A DNA stretch of 17,586 bases from CBIFVZ01 sp966185765 (GCA_966185765.1 CBIFVZ010000077.1:1-17586); one strand, 5' to 3'. Shown: positions 8,563 through 16,597, numbered from the stretch's first letter. The notes: generated by a model from the sequence alone, not told the origin. Numbers and translations: made by a program.

Positions 8563-8901
8563 ATCGTTCAAAGTCCATTCTGACTATCTGCGTTTCAGGC
8601 GCTGTTACCACCCCCCTCAATCGCGCATCTTTTTGGTCCTGTCGCCGCGTTTAGCCATGTATGCATAACCGCTGCTGCCTGACGTTCCCCTGCGCATCCT
8701 GCTTAACGCGACATCAGCTTTACGGGACTAACCCAGTGGTGCACAACCAGGCTGGCATCGCGAAGCAGTCAGAGAAAAGGTAAATCGGCTACGCTACCGC
8801 CCGTCGCTGTAAACCAAAGCGCATCAGGTCAAACTCAGGGGCGTGGTGTTCTTTACTCAGCACCCGGCTACCAGATGCTCAGAAAAAATCGTTCTGCCAC
8901 G

Positions 8902-9672
8902 TCAGGTATATTGAGAGGTGCGTTTAGCCCAGTGAGTAATGCGACACTCCCGGCAAGTGCGGATGATGCTCACCTCGCCACCACCCAATGCGAAGCGCAC
9001 GCTACGGCTACAGCCTGAACAAACTACTTGCCCTAAGGTGAGCTTAGTTATATCGGCGTTCACGCTTTTCACGCTGGAACTGGCACCTACCTCCTTGTGG
9101 ACTACATCGTGGGTTTTATTGCACTGGGTTTGCTTTGTGTGGCGGGGTTGTATGGCGCTGGGCGATTTGAGGGAAGGAATACTGGTCGCGGCGGCTTCAT
9201 CTGTGGGCAGGAGGGGATTATGGTCGCAGACCCGCACCCGCTTAGGGTTGATACCCGCCATCGCCAGTGGGCTATATTCCCTGGCTGTACACTCAGCTCT
9301 CTTAACGTCTTTAAGCGAGGAAGAATCAGAAAACGCCCGCAGTTTCTTCCCTTTTATTTTGCGGCCTGGCCAGAAAAATGTCTGAGGAGAGGCGGTATTA
9401 TCCGGCGTTTTATGCTGTGACCGCTTTAGATAAAGGACTGTACGCGTAATAAGTATCGGTAAGGCGCAAGGCTTAATAGTATTAACGCCCTCATGAGCAA
9501 TGGCGTAGCACAGAAGCTTTTCCCCTTGCCATTTTACAGGAACACTCAATTTTTCTGCCGGGCACAGACTCCTTTTTTCTGACAAAAACAACGTTACGCT
9601 GCCAGTGATAATACTAACCGGCGCGATGCTTTCGCTGTCCTGAGCATGTTTATCTTTCTTATACACCAGCAT
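8902..9672 (-). CDS. doubtful ORF with C-terminal zinc-ribbon-like cysteine pattern
   Basis: An open frame of 256 codons. Only its last 50 or so codons look clearly protein-like: KLTLGQVVCSGCSRSVRFAL followed by GGGEVSIIRTCRECRITHW, giving CxxC-X18-CxxC, a spacing typical of zinc ribbons. The middle is rich in Ser, Pro and Thr without a recognisable fold. The start ATG at 9672 overlaps the end of another short frame and lacks a good ribosome-binding site. A perfect AAGGAGGT occurs inside the frame at 9096-9089, but the nearest in-frame GTG codons (9072, 9063) are 16 or more bases away. The real gene may therefore be only a short C-terminal piece, or the whole may be a relic. I do not recognise the family. 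Opposite-strand frames over the same DNA are no more convincing. Confidence 0.3.
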   Translation of the reverse strand: MLVYKKDKHAQDSESIAPVSIITGSVTLFLSEKRSLCPAEKLSVPVKWQGEKLLCYAIAHEGVNTIKPCALPILITRTVLYLKRSQHKTPDNTASPQTFFWPGRKIKGKKLRAFSDSSSLKDVKRAECTAREYSPLAMAGINPKRVRVCDHNPLLPTDEAAATSIPSLKSPSAIQPRHTKQTQCNKTHDVVHKEVGASSSVKSVNADITKLTLGQVVCSGCSRSVRFALGGGEVSIIRTCRECRITHWAKRTSQYT

Positions 9673-9723
9673 TTTCTTTCATTAATCCATTAAAGTCTGC
9701 GCCATTATTATGTTTACTGTCGC

Positions 9724-9885
9724 TTAAATCCTTTCATATCGTAGAAAATCATCTTGACATTCCATACGACGTACTCTGCTGCCAGACAATACAACGTGGC
9801 CTTCATACAAAGAAACGTTACAGGGGTTGCTGCAACTAGTCTTTTTGCCTACCACTTGCAGTAGCCACAACGTTACATGCTCCAT
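9724..9885 (-). CDS. possible 53-residue small protein, unknown
   Basis: This short frame begins ATG GAG CAT at 9885 and ends TAA at 9726-9724. It reads plausibly as protein (MEHVTLWLLQVVGKK, then SLYEGHVVLSGSRVRR, ending DDFLRYERI) and has four cysteines, three of them in a TSCSNPC and an MECQD context. There is no clear ribosome-binding site and no recognised family. It may be a fragment of a larger decayed gene, because neighbouring frames continue right at its end. Confidence 0.15.
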   Translation of the reverse strand: MEHVTLWLLQVVGKKTSCSNPCNVSLYEGHVVLSGSRVRRMECQDDFLRYERI

Positions 9886-10600
9886 GAGATTACGCGATAT
9901 CCCAGACCTGACGGCAAGGTATTTTCAGGCTCACCACTGCCGTAAACAGACTGGCTCTGGAGTAAATACCGCTTACGCTCATCTCATTTTTTTAACTTAT
10001 TTATCTAAGGTAAATACTCACCGATGCTACGAGCATTAAGTAATATATTAGCGTTTCCGATGACATACAACCAGTAAATTACGTATGTGAGACAAGGCGA
10101 TCGTTTAAAAATCAGGCCAACTGTTGGCGGTTAAAATATTCACCCGGTGAATATAAAGAAGATATTACCCGTATCATCATAAAAGTAGGTTATGGCTCCT
10201 TATCAGGCTCGGCATATATGACTGATATGCTATATAATCCGTAAATGAATGCAGATTAGTTTACTTTATTAATAAAAACCGTTACCGGATTTCGTCAAAG
10301 GCCTGACTACACATTTTTCTCTGCAATCTTCCGTCCGCTTATTTTCCTGAAGATGGAATTTTCTCTCACCTGATAATATCCAGGAGCAAGCCGCTTTCGC
10401 ATTATGTATCTACAGTCGGCACCGTTCGTGAGCAAACTGCTGCAAACGGTACCGGTAGCCGTTAACGCTAACAAGTGACGGTTCTGCACCAGAACGCGTC
10501 CAGGTAAGCCCAGATGGCGTCATGGGGTCCTGTGCATAGTACGTTATTGAGGTTGGATGCCTCTCCTGGCGGCTGCGCCGCAGGCCGCATTATTCAGTCA

Positions 10601-10627
10601 AAAGCTCTGCGCAACGCGCAGGGCTTT
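10601..10627. terminator. terminator-like hairpin, near-copy of the one beside dppF
   Basis: A 12-base stem (AAAGCTCTGCGC with GCGCAGGGCTTT, one G-U wobble) around an AAC loop. The sequence matches the hairpin at 10770-10797 except for one base in the arm. Only short T runs flank it (about three or four on either strand), so termination strength is uncertain. It would act as a second stop for transcripts leaving dppF on the minus strand. Confidence 0.55.
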
Positions 10628-10637
10628 CAGATTGCTG

Positions 10638-10673
10638 ACAAAGAAGGAAAAAACGTGGTTTTTCCTTCTTTGT
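10638..10673. repeat. perfect 15-base inverted repeat
   Basis: The arms ACAAAGAAGGAAAAA and TTTTTCCTTCTTTGT are perfectly complementary around a six-base loop (ACGTGG). The purine-rich/pyrimidine-rich arms would give a stable hairpin in RNA from either strand. It is one of the series of hairpins downstream of dppF. Confidence 0.8.
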
Positions 10674-10684
10674 GGTTAGCAGGC

Positions 10685-10706
10685 GAAAATCAATGAATTG
10701 ATTTTC
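10685..10706. repeat. AT-rich inverted repeat followed by T-rich tract
   Basis: The perfect 10-base arms GAAAATCAAT and ATTGATTTTC surround two bases. On the plus strand they are followed by CTTATTTTTTTATT, which could let it work as a weak terminator for plus-strand transcripts coming towards dppF. The AT-rich stem makes this uncertain. Confidence 0.6.
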
Positions 10707-10720
10707 CTTATTTTTTTATT

Positions 10721-10752
10721 GGGTGTCATTCACCCTGTCTGAGACAGGGTGA
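10721..10752. repeat. hairpin with two mutually exclusive pairings
   Basis: TCACCCTGTCT and AGACAGGGTGA (10730-10752) form a near-perfect palindrome of 11-base arms. The CACCC segment (10731-10735) can instead pair with the upstream GGGTG (10721-10725) around a five-base loop. Both folds cannot form at once. No coding sequence is involved, so the meaning is open. Confidence 0.6.
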
Positions 10753-10769
10753 GGTAAGGCATCAGTCTC

Positions 10770-10797
10770 AAAGCCCTGCGCAACGCGCAGGGCTTTT
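10770..10797 (-). terminator. probable dpp operon terminator
   Basis: A 12-base GC-rich stem (AAAGCCCTGCGC/GCGCAGGGCTTT cores, loop AAC on the plus strand) lies about 20 bases beyond the dppF stop codon. On the dppF strand the stem is followed by only a short T run (CTTTGAG). On the plus strand it is followed by CTTTTTAG. It may therefore work in both directions, and better for plus-strand transcripts arriving from the island side. Confidence 0.7.
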
Positions 10798-10818
10798 TAG
10801 TTACGGCTACAGAGAAAT

Positions 10819-11829
10819 TCAGCCCGCAAGCTTATCGCCGTTTTCCTCCTGGTCCACCGCAAAGCAGGCAACCAGCTGGCCGTCGTACTCGTTAAGCTTC
10901 GGTGCAAACTGAGTGCACAGCCCAAAACGCCGCCAGCAGCGGGCGTTAAACGCACAGCCCGGCGGTGGGTTGAGCGGGCTTGGCAGCTCGCCCGTTAGCT
11001 TGATGCGCTCACGGCGGTCATCCGGGTTAAGGCGCGGCGTGGCCGACAGCAGCGCCCGGGTGTAGGGGTGGCGCGGATTATTAAAAATCTGCGCCTTCGT
11101 ACCCTTTTCCACGCAGCGGCCCAGATACATCACCATCACTTCATCCGCGATGTGCTCCACCACCGACAGATCGTGCGAAATAAACACGTACGACAACCCC
11201 ATTTCCTGCTGCAAATCCATCATCAGGTTCAGCACCTGTGCACGCACAGAAACATCAAGCGCCGATACCGGTTCATCGGCAATCACCACGTCCGGGTCAA
11301 GCATCAGCCCACGAGCAATAGCGATACGCTGGCGCTGACCGCCGGAGAACATGTGCGGATAGCGGTCGTAATGCTCGGTTTTCAGACCCACTTTCGCCAT
11401 CATCGCCAGCGCCTTTTCGCGCCGTTCGGCACTACTGAGGCCGGTGTTAATCAGTAGCGGCTCTTCGAGGATCTGCCCGACTTTTTTGCGCGGGTTGAGC
11501 GAGCCGTACGGGTTCTGGAACACAATCTGGATCTTCTGGCGTCTGAGTTTCTGCGCCTGCGGATCGTGCCTGAGCAAGTCCTGACCGTGCCAGTAAAGCT
11601 CGCCCGCGCTCGGCGTTTCAATCATGGTCAGTAGCCTGCCGAGCGTTGATTTACCGCAGCCGGACTCCCCCACCACCGCCAGCGTTTTGCCACGCTCAAG
11701 AGTAAACGACACGCCGTCGAGCGCTTTCACCAGCCTTTCTGGCGAGAACAGCCCTTTTTTCACCGGGTAGTGCTTTTTTAAATCAATGGCGCGCAGCAGC
11801 GGCTGCGTGTTGGCCTCATGCGTACTCAT
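10819..11829 (-). CDS. dppF: dipeptide ABC transporter ATP-binding subunit DppF
   Basis: One of the two cytoplasmic ATPases of the dipeptide permease, which imports di- and tripeptides and, in E. coli, also haem and 5-aminolaevulinate. The 336-residue protein has Walker A GESGCGKST at 54-62, the Q-loop QNPYGSLNPRKK, signature SGGQRQRIAIARGL, Walker B VVIADEP and switch ISHDLSVVEH. It ends in the oligopeptide-transporter C-terminal cysteine motif (GCAFNARC). It matches E. coli DppF closely, apart from a slightly different tail. The ATG at 11829 overlaps the end of dppD by 14 bases and has GGGAGG seven bases upstream. It is the last gene of the operon. Confidence 0.97.
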   Translation of the reverse strand: MSTHEANTQPLLRAIDLKKHYPVKKGLFSPERLVKALDGVSFTLERGKTLAVVGESGCGKSTLGRLLTMIETPSAGELYWHGQDLLRHDPQAQKLRRQKIQIVFQNPYGSLNPRKKVGQILEEPLLINTGLSSAERREKALAMMAKVGLKTEHYDRYPHMFSGGQRQRIAIARGLMLDPDVVIADEPVSALDVSVRAQVLNLMMDLQQEMGLSYVFISHDLSVVEHIADEVMVMYLGRCVEKGTKAQIFNNPRHPYTRALLSATPRLNPDDRRERIKLTGELPSPLNPPPGCAFNARCWRRFGLCTQFAPKLNEYDGQLVACFAVDQEENGDKLAG

Positions 11830-12808
11830 AGGTCGGCCTCCCGGCGTCGTCGAGCGGATAGTGACATCTGGACTGACGGTTGCCGTCCACGGCGTTCAGC
11901 GCTGGCTCTTCGCTGCGACATCTGTCCGTCGCATACGGGCAGCGCGGGTTCAGCAGGCAACCGGTCGGGCGGTCGTATTTGCCCGGCACCACGCCCGGCA
12001 GCGATGCCAGCCGTGCTTTGTCCTGGGCAAACTCCGGCAGCGCACGCAACAGCGCCTGGGTATACGGATGGCGCGGCGCGCGGAAGATATCGCGAGCATC
12101 ACCCACTTCCACCACCTGGCCTGCGTACATCACAATAATGCGCTGCGCCGCTTCGGCCACCAGCGCCAGGTCATGGGTGATGAGAATCAGCGCCATGTTC
12201 TCCTGACGTTGCAGACTCAGTAGCAGCTCAATGATTTGCGCCTGAATGGTCACATCCAGCGCGGTAGTCGGCTCATCGGCAATCAGCAGTTTGGGCCGAC
12301 AGGCAATAGCCATCGCTATCATTACGCGCTGGCTCATGCCGCCGGAAAGCTGATGCGGGTACACGTCTAATCGGGACGCCGGGTCAGGGATACCGACCTG
12401 GGTCAGCAAATCAATGGCCCGCTGACGGCGGGTGCGCCGGTTACCGCCCTGGTGCACCTTGATGGCTTCCATTATCTGGTAACCCACGGTGTAACAGGGG
12501 TTCAGGCTGGTCATGGGATCCTGGAAGATCATCGCCACTTCCGCCCCCACCAGATTGCGGCGTTCGCGCTCTGAAATGCGCTGTAGATCCTGCCCGTTAA
12601 ACGTGAGTTGCTCGGCCGCAACACGGCCTGGAAAATCAATCAGCCCCATAATCGCGAGCGAACTCACCGACTTGCCGGAGCCGGACTCGCCAACGATACC
12701 GACCACCTGGCCCTGTTCCACGCTATAGCTCACGCGATCTACCGCGCGAAAAGGTGCAGATTCGTCTCCGAAGTGCACCGATAATTTATCGACATTTAAT
12801 AACGCCAT
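11816..12808 (-). CDS. dppD: dipeptide ABC transporter ATP-binding subunit DppD
   Basis: The partner ATPase of DppF. Numbered from the chosen start, 330 residues: Walker A GESGSGKS at 40-47, Q-loop FQDPMTSLNP at about 95-104, signature LSGGM at 154-158, Walker B LLIADEP at 174-180, switch THD at 211-213. A C-terminal cysteine cluster (CLLNPRCPYATDRC) is typical of the family and has been linked to an iron-sulfur cluster. The open frame extends 17 codons upstream, but the ATG at 12808 gives the exact E. coli N-terminus (MALLNVDKLSVHFGDESAPF), lies 10 bases after the dppC stop and has AGAGG in place. The C-terminus ends ...RPTYEYA, about three residues longer than in E. coli, which creates the 14-base overlap with dppF. 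Confidence 0.97.
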   Translation of the reverse strand: MALLNVDKLSVHFGDESAPFRAVDRVSYSVEQGQVVGIVGESGSGKSVSSLAIMGLIDFPGRVAAEQLTFNGQDLQRISERERRNLVGAEVAMIFQDPMTSLNPCYTVGYQIMEAIKVHQGGNRRTRRQRAIDLLTQVGIPDPASRLDVYPHQLSGGMSQRVMIAMAIACRPKLLIADEPTTALDVTIQAQIIELLLSLQRQENMALILITHDLALVAEAAQRIIVMYAGQVVEVGDARDIFRAPRHPYTQALLRALPEFAQDKARLASLPGVVPGKYDRPTGCLLNPRCPYATDRCRSEEPALNAVDGNRQSRCHYPLDDAGRPTYEYA

Positions 12809-12818
12809 CTCGTGCCTC

Positions 12819-13721
12819 TTACTGCTTAAGTTTGGGATCCAGCGCGTCACGCAGACCATCGCCCATCAGGTTAAACGCCAGCACCGTCAGGAGAATGGCA
12901 ATACCCGGGAAGGTCACGACCCACCAGGCGCTTTGCGCAAACTGCAGTACATCGGAAAGCATGGTGCCCCACTCCGGCGTTGGCGGCTGTGCGCCCATGC
13001 CGAGGAAGCCCAACGCAGCCATGTCGAGAATGGCGTTAGAAAAACCGAGCGACGCCTGAACAATCAGCGGCGCCAGGCAGTTGGGAAGGATGTTGACGAA
13101 CATCTGGCGCAGCGCACCGGCACCCGCCACGCGCGAGGCGGTGACGTAATCACGGTGCACTTCCACCAGCACAGCGGCGCGCGTCAGACGCACATAGTGC
13201 GGCAGTGCCACAAACGTCAGCGCCAGCGAGGCGTTAACGATGGACGGTCCAAATACCGCCACCAGCACCAGCGCCAGCAGCAGGCTCGGCAGCGCCAGCA
13301 TGATATCGACAACGCGCATGATGATGTTGTCGACCACGCCGCCGAAATAGCCTGCGACCAGGCCAAGGATCACGCCCATGATCAGTGACAGTACCACCAC
13401 CAGGCAGCCCACCAGCAGCGACAAACGCGCGCCGTACATCAGGCGCGAGAGAATATCGCGGCCCACGTCGTCGGTGCCGAGGATGTACTGCCAGCTACCG
13501 CCGTCCTGCCACACCGGCGGGTGCAACAGCGCATCGCGAAACTGTTCTGCCGGGTTGTGCGGCGCGATGATGTTGGCAAACACGGCAATGATGACCATCA
13601 CCACCACGTAGCACAGCCCCACCACAGCGCCTTTGTTGCGACAAAAGTAGTGCCAGAACTCGCGCAGCGGCGTCATCGGCACTGGCGCGGTTACGGGTTT
13701 TTCAGTTGTTAATTGCGTCAC
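12819..13721 (-). CDS. dppC: dipeptide ABC transporter permease DppC
   Basis: An inner-membrane permease that forms the translocation channel with DppB. The 300 residues equal the E. coli length. A cytoplasmic N-terminus is followed by a first membrane helix (GLCYVVVMVIIAVFANIIAP). A periplasmic loop with the family motif LGTDDVGRDILSRLMYGARL comes next, and then five further hydrophobic segments. The ATPase-docking EAA loop is DYVTASRVAGAGALRQMF, in the cytoplasmic loop before the last helices. The start is GTG with GGGGG upstream, 9 bases after the dppB stop. Confidence 0.97.
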   Translation of the reverse strand: MTQLTTEKPVTAPVPMTPLREFWHYFCRNKGAVVGLCYVVVMVIIAVFANIIAPHNPAEQFRDALLHPPVWQDGGSWQYILGTDDVGRDILSRLMYGARLSLLVGCLVVVLSLIMGVILGLVAGYFGGVVDNIIMRVVDIMLALPSLLLALVLVAVFGPSIVNASLALTFVALPHYVRLTRAAVLVEVHRDYVTASRVAGAGALRQMFVNILPNCLAPLIVQASLGFSNAILDMAALGFLGMGAQPPTPEWGTMLSDVLQFAQSAWWVVTFPGIAILLTVLAFNLMGDGLRDALDPKLKQ

Positions 13722-13730
13722 GGTGCCCCC

Positions 13731-14750
13731 TTACTTCTTATGACGAATACGCGGGTTCACCACGCCGTACAGCAGGTCGACCAGCAGGTTGACGAGAATA
13801 ATCAGGGTCGCCACCAGCAACACGCCGCCCTGCACTACCGGATAATCACGCCGTTGCAACGCCTCAATCAGCCAGCGCCCCAGCCCCGGCCAGGAGAAAA
13901 TCGTTTCCGTCAGGATGGCCCCCGCGAGCAGCGTACCCACCTGCAAACCAATGACTGTCACCACGGGCAACATGGCATTGCGAAGCGCATGCACCACGAT
14001 AACGCGCAGGCGCGTCAGGCCTTTGGCGCGGGCAGTGCGGATGTAGTCCTCGCCCAGCACCTCAAGCATGGCCGAGCGCGTCATGCGCACAATTACCGCC
14101 AGTGGAATAGTGCCAAGTACAATAGCCGGTAAAATCATGTGGGCCACGGCATCAATAAAGTCGCCCTGTTCGCCCCAGATGGCGGTGTCAATCAGCATAA
14201 AACCGGTCAGGGGCAGCGTATCGTCAAGGAACACGGTATCGCTGATGCGCCCGGACACCGGGGTCAGGTTTAACTGTACCGAGACCAGCATGATAAGCAT
14301 CATGCCCCACCAGAAAATCGGCATGGAATAACCGGTAAGCGCCAGTCCCACCGCAGTGTGGTCAAAAACGGAACCACGTTTTACCGCAGCCAGCACACCA
14401 ACCGGAATGCCAACTGCCGTGGCAAAAATCATGGCGCACACGCCAAGCTCCATAGTGGCTTTAAAGCGTGGCACAAACTCGTCCCACACCGGCAAACGGC
14501 TTTTAAGCGACACGCCCAAATCACCGTGCAGCACATTCCACACATAGTTGACGTACTGCTGCCACATCGGTTTATCAAGCCCCATCTGTGCCAGCAGCTG
14601 GGCATGACGTTCCGGGGAAATACCGCGTTCGCCCGCCATAATCATCACCGGGTCGCCGGGGATCATGTGCACGAACGCAAAAGTCAGTAGCGTGATGCCG
14701 ATAAACGTCGGGATAACCAGCCCCAGACGCCGAAGGATGAACTGCAACAT
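13731..14750 (-). CDS. dppB: dipeptide ABC transporter permease DppB
   Basis: An inner-membrane permease that pairs with DppC. It has 339 residues, the same length as E. coli DppB, and starts MLQFILRRLGLVIPTFIGIT. The open frame continues nine codons upstream to an ATG, but the ATG at 14750 matches the known N-terminus and has AGGA just before it. Landmarks are the first membrane helix at about 9-30 with the IPGDP motif after it, the GYSMPIFWWGMML segment, the EAA loop (EDYIRTARAKGLTRLRV) and the C-terminal VVNPRIRHKK. The gene follows dppA after 204 bases that contain a hairpin, and precedes dppC by 9 bases. Confidence 0.97.
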   Translation of the reverse strand: MLQFILRRLGLVIPTFIGITLLTFAFVHMIPGDPVMIMAGERGISPERHAQLLAQMGLDKPMWQQYVNYVWNVLHGDLGVSLKSRLPVWDEFVPRFKATMELGVCAMIFATAVGIPVGVLAAVKRGSVFDHTAVGLALTGYSMPIFWWGMMLIMLVSVQLNLTPVSGRISDTVFLDDTLPLTGFMLIDTAIWGEQGDFIDAVAHMILPAIVLGTIPLAVIVRMTRSAMLEVLGEDYIRTARAKGLTRLRVIVVHALRNAMLPVVTVIGLQVGTLLAGAILTETIFSWPGLGRWLIEALQRRDYPVVQGGVLLVATLIILVNLLVDLLYGVVNPRIRHKK

Positions 14751-14906
14751 ATCCTGAATCTCTTTGCTCTCCCGCACGCGGCCTGAGCTGGCTTACTCAC
14801 AGAGGCAACAACGCCGCCGCATCCGTAAACCGGGCAGCGCGTCGAGGTACCTGCATCTGGAAATAACAGCCAGTGAAAGACGCCGGGCGGGATGTATTAC
14901 GTTACA

Positions 14907-14932
14907 GCGCCCTTTCCCGGGAGAAAGGGCGC
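14907..14932 (-). promoter_or_regulatory. intercistronic hairpin between dppA and dppB
   Basis: GCGCCCTTTC and GAAAGGGCGC form a perfect 10-base stem around CCGGGA, about 25 bases after the dppA stop. There is no T run behind it, so it is not a classical terminator. A likely role, by analogy with other binding-protein transporters, is to protect the 3' end of dppA mRNA or attenuate downstream expression, so that the binding protein is made in excess over the membrane parts. Confidence 0.6.
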
Positions 14933-14954
14933 ACTGTGTTACCGCCTGTGGGCA

Positions 14955-16565
14955 TCAGTCACCCAGAGAAACGCTCTGGAAGTTGTGCTTACCGAGCGGA
15001 TCAACAACGTAGCCTTTGACCTCTTTACGCACCGGCTCGTACACCGTGGAGTGTGCAATGATCAGCGCCGGAGCCTGATCGTGCATCACCACCTGAGCCT
15101 GTTTGTAGAGTTCAATACGCTTGTTGTGATCTTCACTGGCACGCGCCGGTTGGATCAGATCTTCAAACGGCTTGTAACACCAGCGTGAGTAGTTAGAGCC
15201 GTCCTTCGCTGCCGCACAGCTAAACAGCGTGGCAAAGAAGTTATCCGGGTCCCCATTATCACCGGTCCAGCCCATCATCACCGTCTGATGCTCGCCGTCT
15301 TTGGCGCGCTTGAGGTATTCGCCCCACTCGTAAGAGACAATTTTGGCGTTAACGCCAATCTTTGCCCAGTCGGCCTGAATCATCTCCGCCATGCGGCGCG
15401 CGTTCGGGTTATACGGACGCTGCACCGGCATCGCCCACAGGTCGATGGTGAAACCTTTCTCCATGCCCGCGTCTTTAAGCAACTGTTTTGCCTTTTCAGG
15501 GTCGTAGGTATAGTCCTTCACGTCGTCGTTATAGCTCCACATCGTCGGCGGGATCAGGTTTTTGGCGGCGACGCCTGCCCCCTGATACACCGCTTTGATG
15601 ATGGCTTCTTTGTTAACGGCATACGTCAGCGCCTGACGCACGTTGAGGTTATCGAGCGGCTTTTTCTCAACATTAAATGACAGGTAGCCCACGTTCAGCC
15701 CTGCCTGTTCCATCAGGTTGATGTTTTTATCCTGCTTCATGCCGGCAATATCGGCCGGGTTGGGGTATGGCATAATCTGGCATTCGTTTTTCTGCAGCTT
15801 GGCGTAACGCACGGAAGCATCCGGCGTAATAGAAAACACCAGACGGTCAATTTTAGGCTTTGTACCCCAGTAGTCCGCAAACGCTTTATACAGAATGCGC
15901 GAATCTTTCTGGTACTGCTGGAGCTGGAACGGACCGGTGCCGATCGGGTTGAGGTCAACCTTTTCCGGCGTGCCCGCTTTGAGCATATTGTCGGCGTATT
16001 CTTTAGATAAAATAGAGGCAAAGTCCATCGCCAGATCGGCCAGGAACGGTGCTTCCGGGCGAGTGAGTACAAACTGCACGGTGTAATCGTCAACTTTCTT
16101 CACGTCGCTAATCAGCGCCGGGAGGTCCATGCCCTCAAAGTATTCGTAAGTCCCGCCAGAGACCTTATGGTACGGGTTTTGTGGATTTTTCTGGCGGTCA
16201 AAGGTGAACACCACGTCGTCGGCGTTCAGCTCGCGGGTGGGTTTGAAGTCGCGGTTTGAGTGCCACTTCACGCCTTTACGCAGATGGAAGGTGTAAGTTT
16301 TACCGTCTTCGCTAACGTCCCACTTTTCAGCAAGACCCGGCTCCAGCTCGGTAGAACCAAGTTTAAACTGCACCAGGCGGTTATACAGAGGAACCGAGCT
16401 GGCATCATAAGTGGTGCCAGAGGTAAACAGCTGCGGGTTAAACCCTTCAGGCGAACCTTCTGAACAGTACACCAGTGTTTTTGCCTGTACGCCTGCTGCA
16501 ACGGTCAACGCAGCAAGCGTTAAACCAAATTTCAGCATCCCTGACGGCTTCAAAGAAATCATCAT
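14955..16565 (-). CDS. dppA: periplasmic dipeptide-binding protein DppA
   Basis: The substrate-binding protein of the dipeptide permease; in E. coli it also serves dipeptide chemotaxis through Tap. The signal peptide (MMISLKPSGMLKFGLTLAAL then TVAAGVQA) is probably cut after Ala28, giving KTLVYCSEGSPEGFNPQL. The rest carries the family 5 solute-binding-protein pattern (GLAEKWDVSEDGKTYTFHLR, LNPIGTGPF, RRMAEMIQADWAKIG, MMGWTGDNGDPDNFFATLF) and matches E. coli DppA to the end. Three ATG codons lie in a row (16568, 16565, 16562). The middle one aligns with the E. coli start and is seven bases from GGAG; the outer two cannot be excluded. The leader carries a likely GcvB target. Confidence 0.97.
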   Translation of the reverse strand: MMISLKPSGMLKFGLTLAALTVAAGVQAKTLVYCSEGSPEGFNPQLFTSGTTYDASSVPLYNRLVQFKLGSTELEPGLAEKWDVSEDGKTYTFHLRKGVKWHSNRDFKPTRELNADDVVFTFDRQKNPQNPYHKVSGGTYEYFEGMDLPALISDVKKVDDYTVQFVLTRPEAPFLADLAMDFASILSKEYADNMLKAGTPEKVDLNPIGTGPFQLQQYQKDSRILYKAFADYWGTKPKIDRLVFSITPDASVRYAKLQKNECQIMPYPNPADIAGMKQDKNINLMEQAGLNVGYLSFNVEKKPLDNLNVRQALTYAVNKEAIIKAVYQGAGVAAKNLIPPTMWSYNDDVKDYTYDPEKAKQLLKDAGMEKGFTIDLWAMPVQRPYNPNARRMAEMIQADWAKIGVNAKIVSYEWGEYLKRAKDGEHQTVMMGWTGDNGDPDNFFATLFSCAAAKDGSNYSRWCYKPFEDLIQPARASEDHNKRIELYKQAQVVMHDQAPALIIAHSTVYEPVRKEVKGYVVDPLGKHNFQSVSLGD

Positions 16566-16579
16566 CATTCTGCTCCAGT

Positions 16580-16597
16580 GTGATATGTGTTGTGTTC
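16580..16597 (-). promoter_or_regulatory. likely GcvB small-RNA target in dppA leader
   Basis: The dppA mRNA leader reads GAACACAACACATATCACA just upstream of the GGAG ribosome-binding site. GcvB, a conserved enterobacterial small RNA that represses dppA and oppA, uses a G/U-rich region to bind exactly such CA-rich leaders. The sequence is directly visible; the regulation is known for E. coli and Salmonella dppA and is inferred here. Confidence 0.65.

Larger units (their letters stand above)
8582..10600. other. gene-poor accessory stretch between the VgrG operon and the dppF-side hairpins
   Basis: About 2 kb with no gene I can identify. The best candidates are the two minus-strand frames listed separately (8902-9672 and 9724-9885). 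Smaller open pieces with protein-like sequence include minus 8789-8863 (24 residues, GTG start, reading LSKEHHAPEFDLMRFGLQRR) and plus 10044-10246, with no good start. The latter contains WRLKYSPGEYKEDIT and RIIIKVGYGSLS, weakly like the second recognition helix of AraC-type regulators. Minus 10307-10489 is an unremarkable 60-codon frame. Many short frames overlap end to start, which suggests decayed genes. The last bases before the hairpin run (about 10565-10584) form another GC-rich hairpin, GCGGC-TGC-GCCGC. I see no transposase, tRNA or CRISPR in it. Confidence 0.5.

Noticed and set aside
9097..9420. Plus-strand frame with a hydrophobic start (DYIVGFIALGLLCVAGLYGAG)
   Set aside because: It looks like a membrane segment, but the only strong Shine-Dalgarno nearby is on the opposite strand, the start is GTG, and the remainder is arginine-rich and unordered.
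10514..10696. 60-codon plus-strand frame across the hairpin run
   Set aside because: Its sequence is dictated by the inverted repeats and has no protein-like character.
10601..10797. Repeated hairpins considered as a CRISPR array
   Set aside because: There are only two copies of one stem with unequal, structured spacing, no regular spacers and no cas genes.
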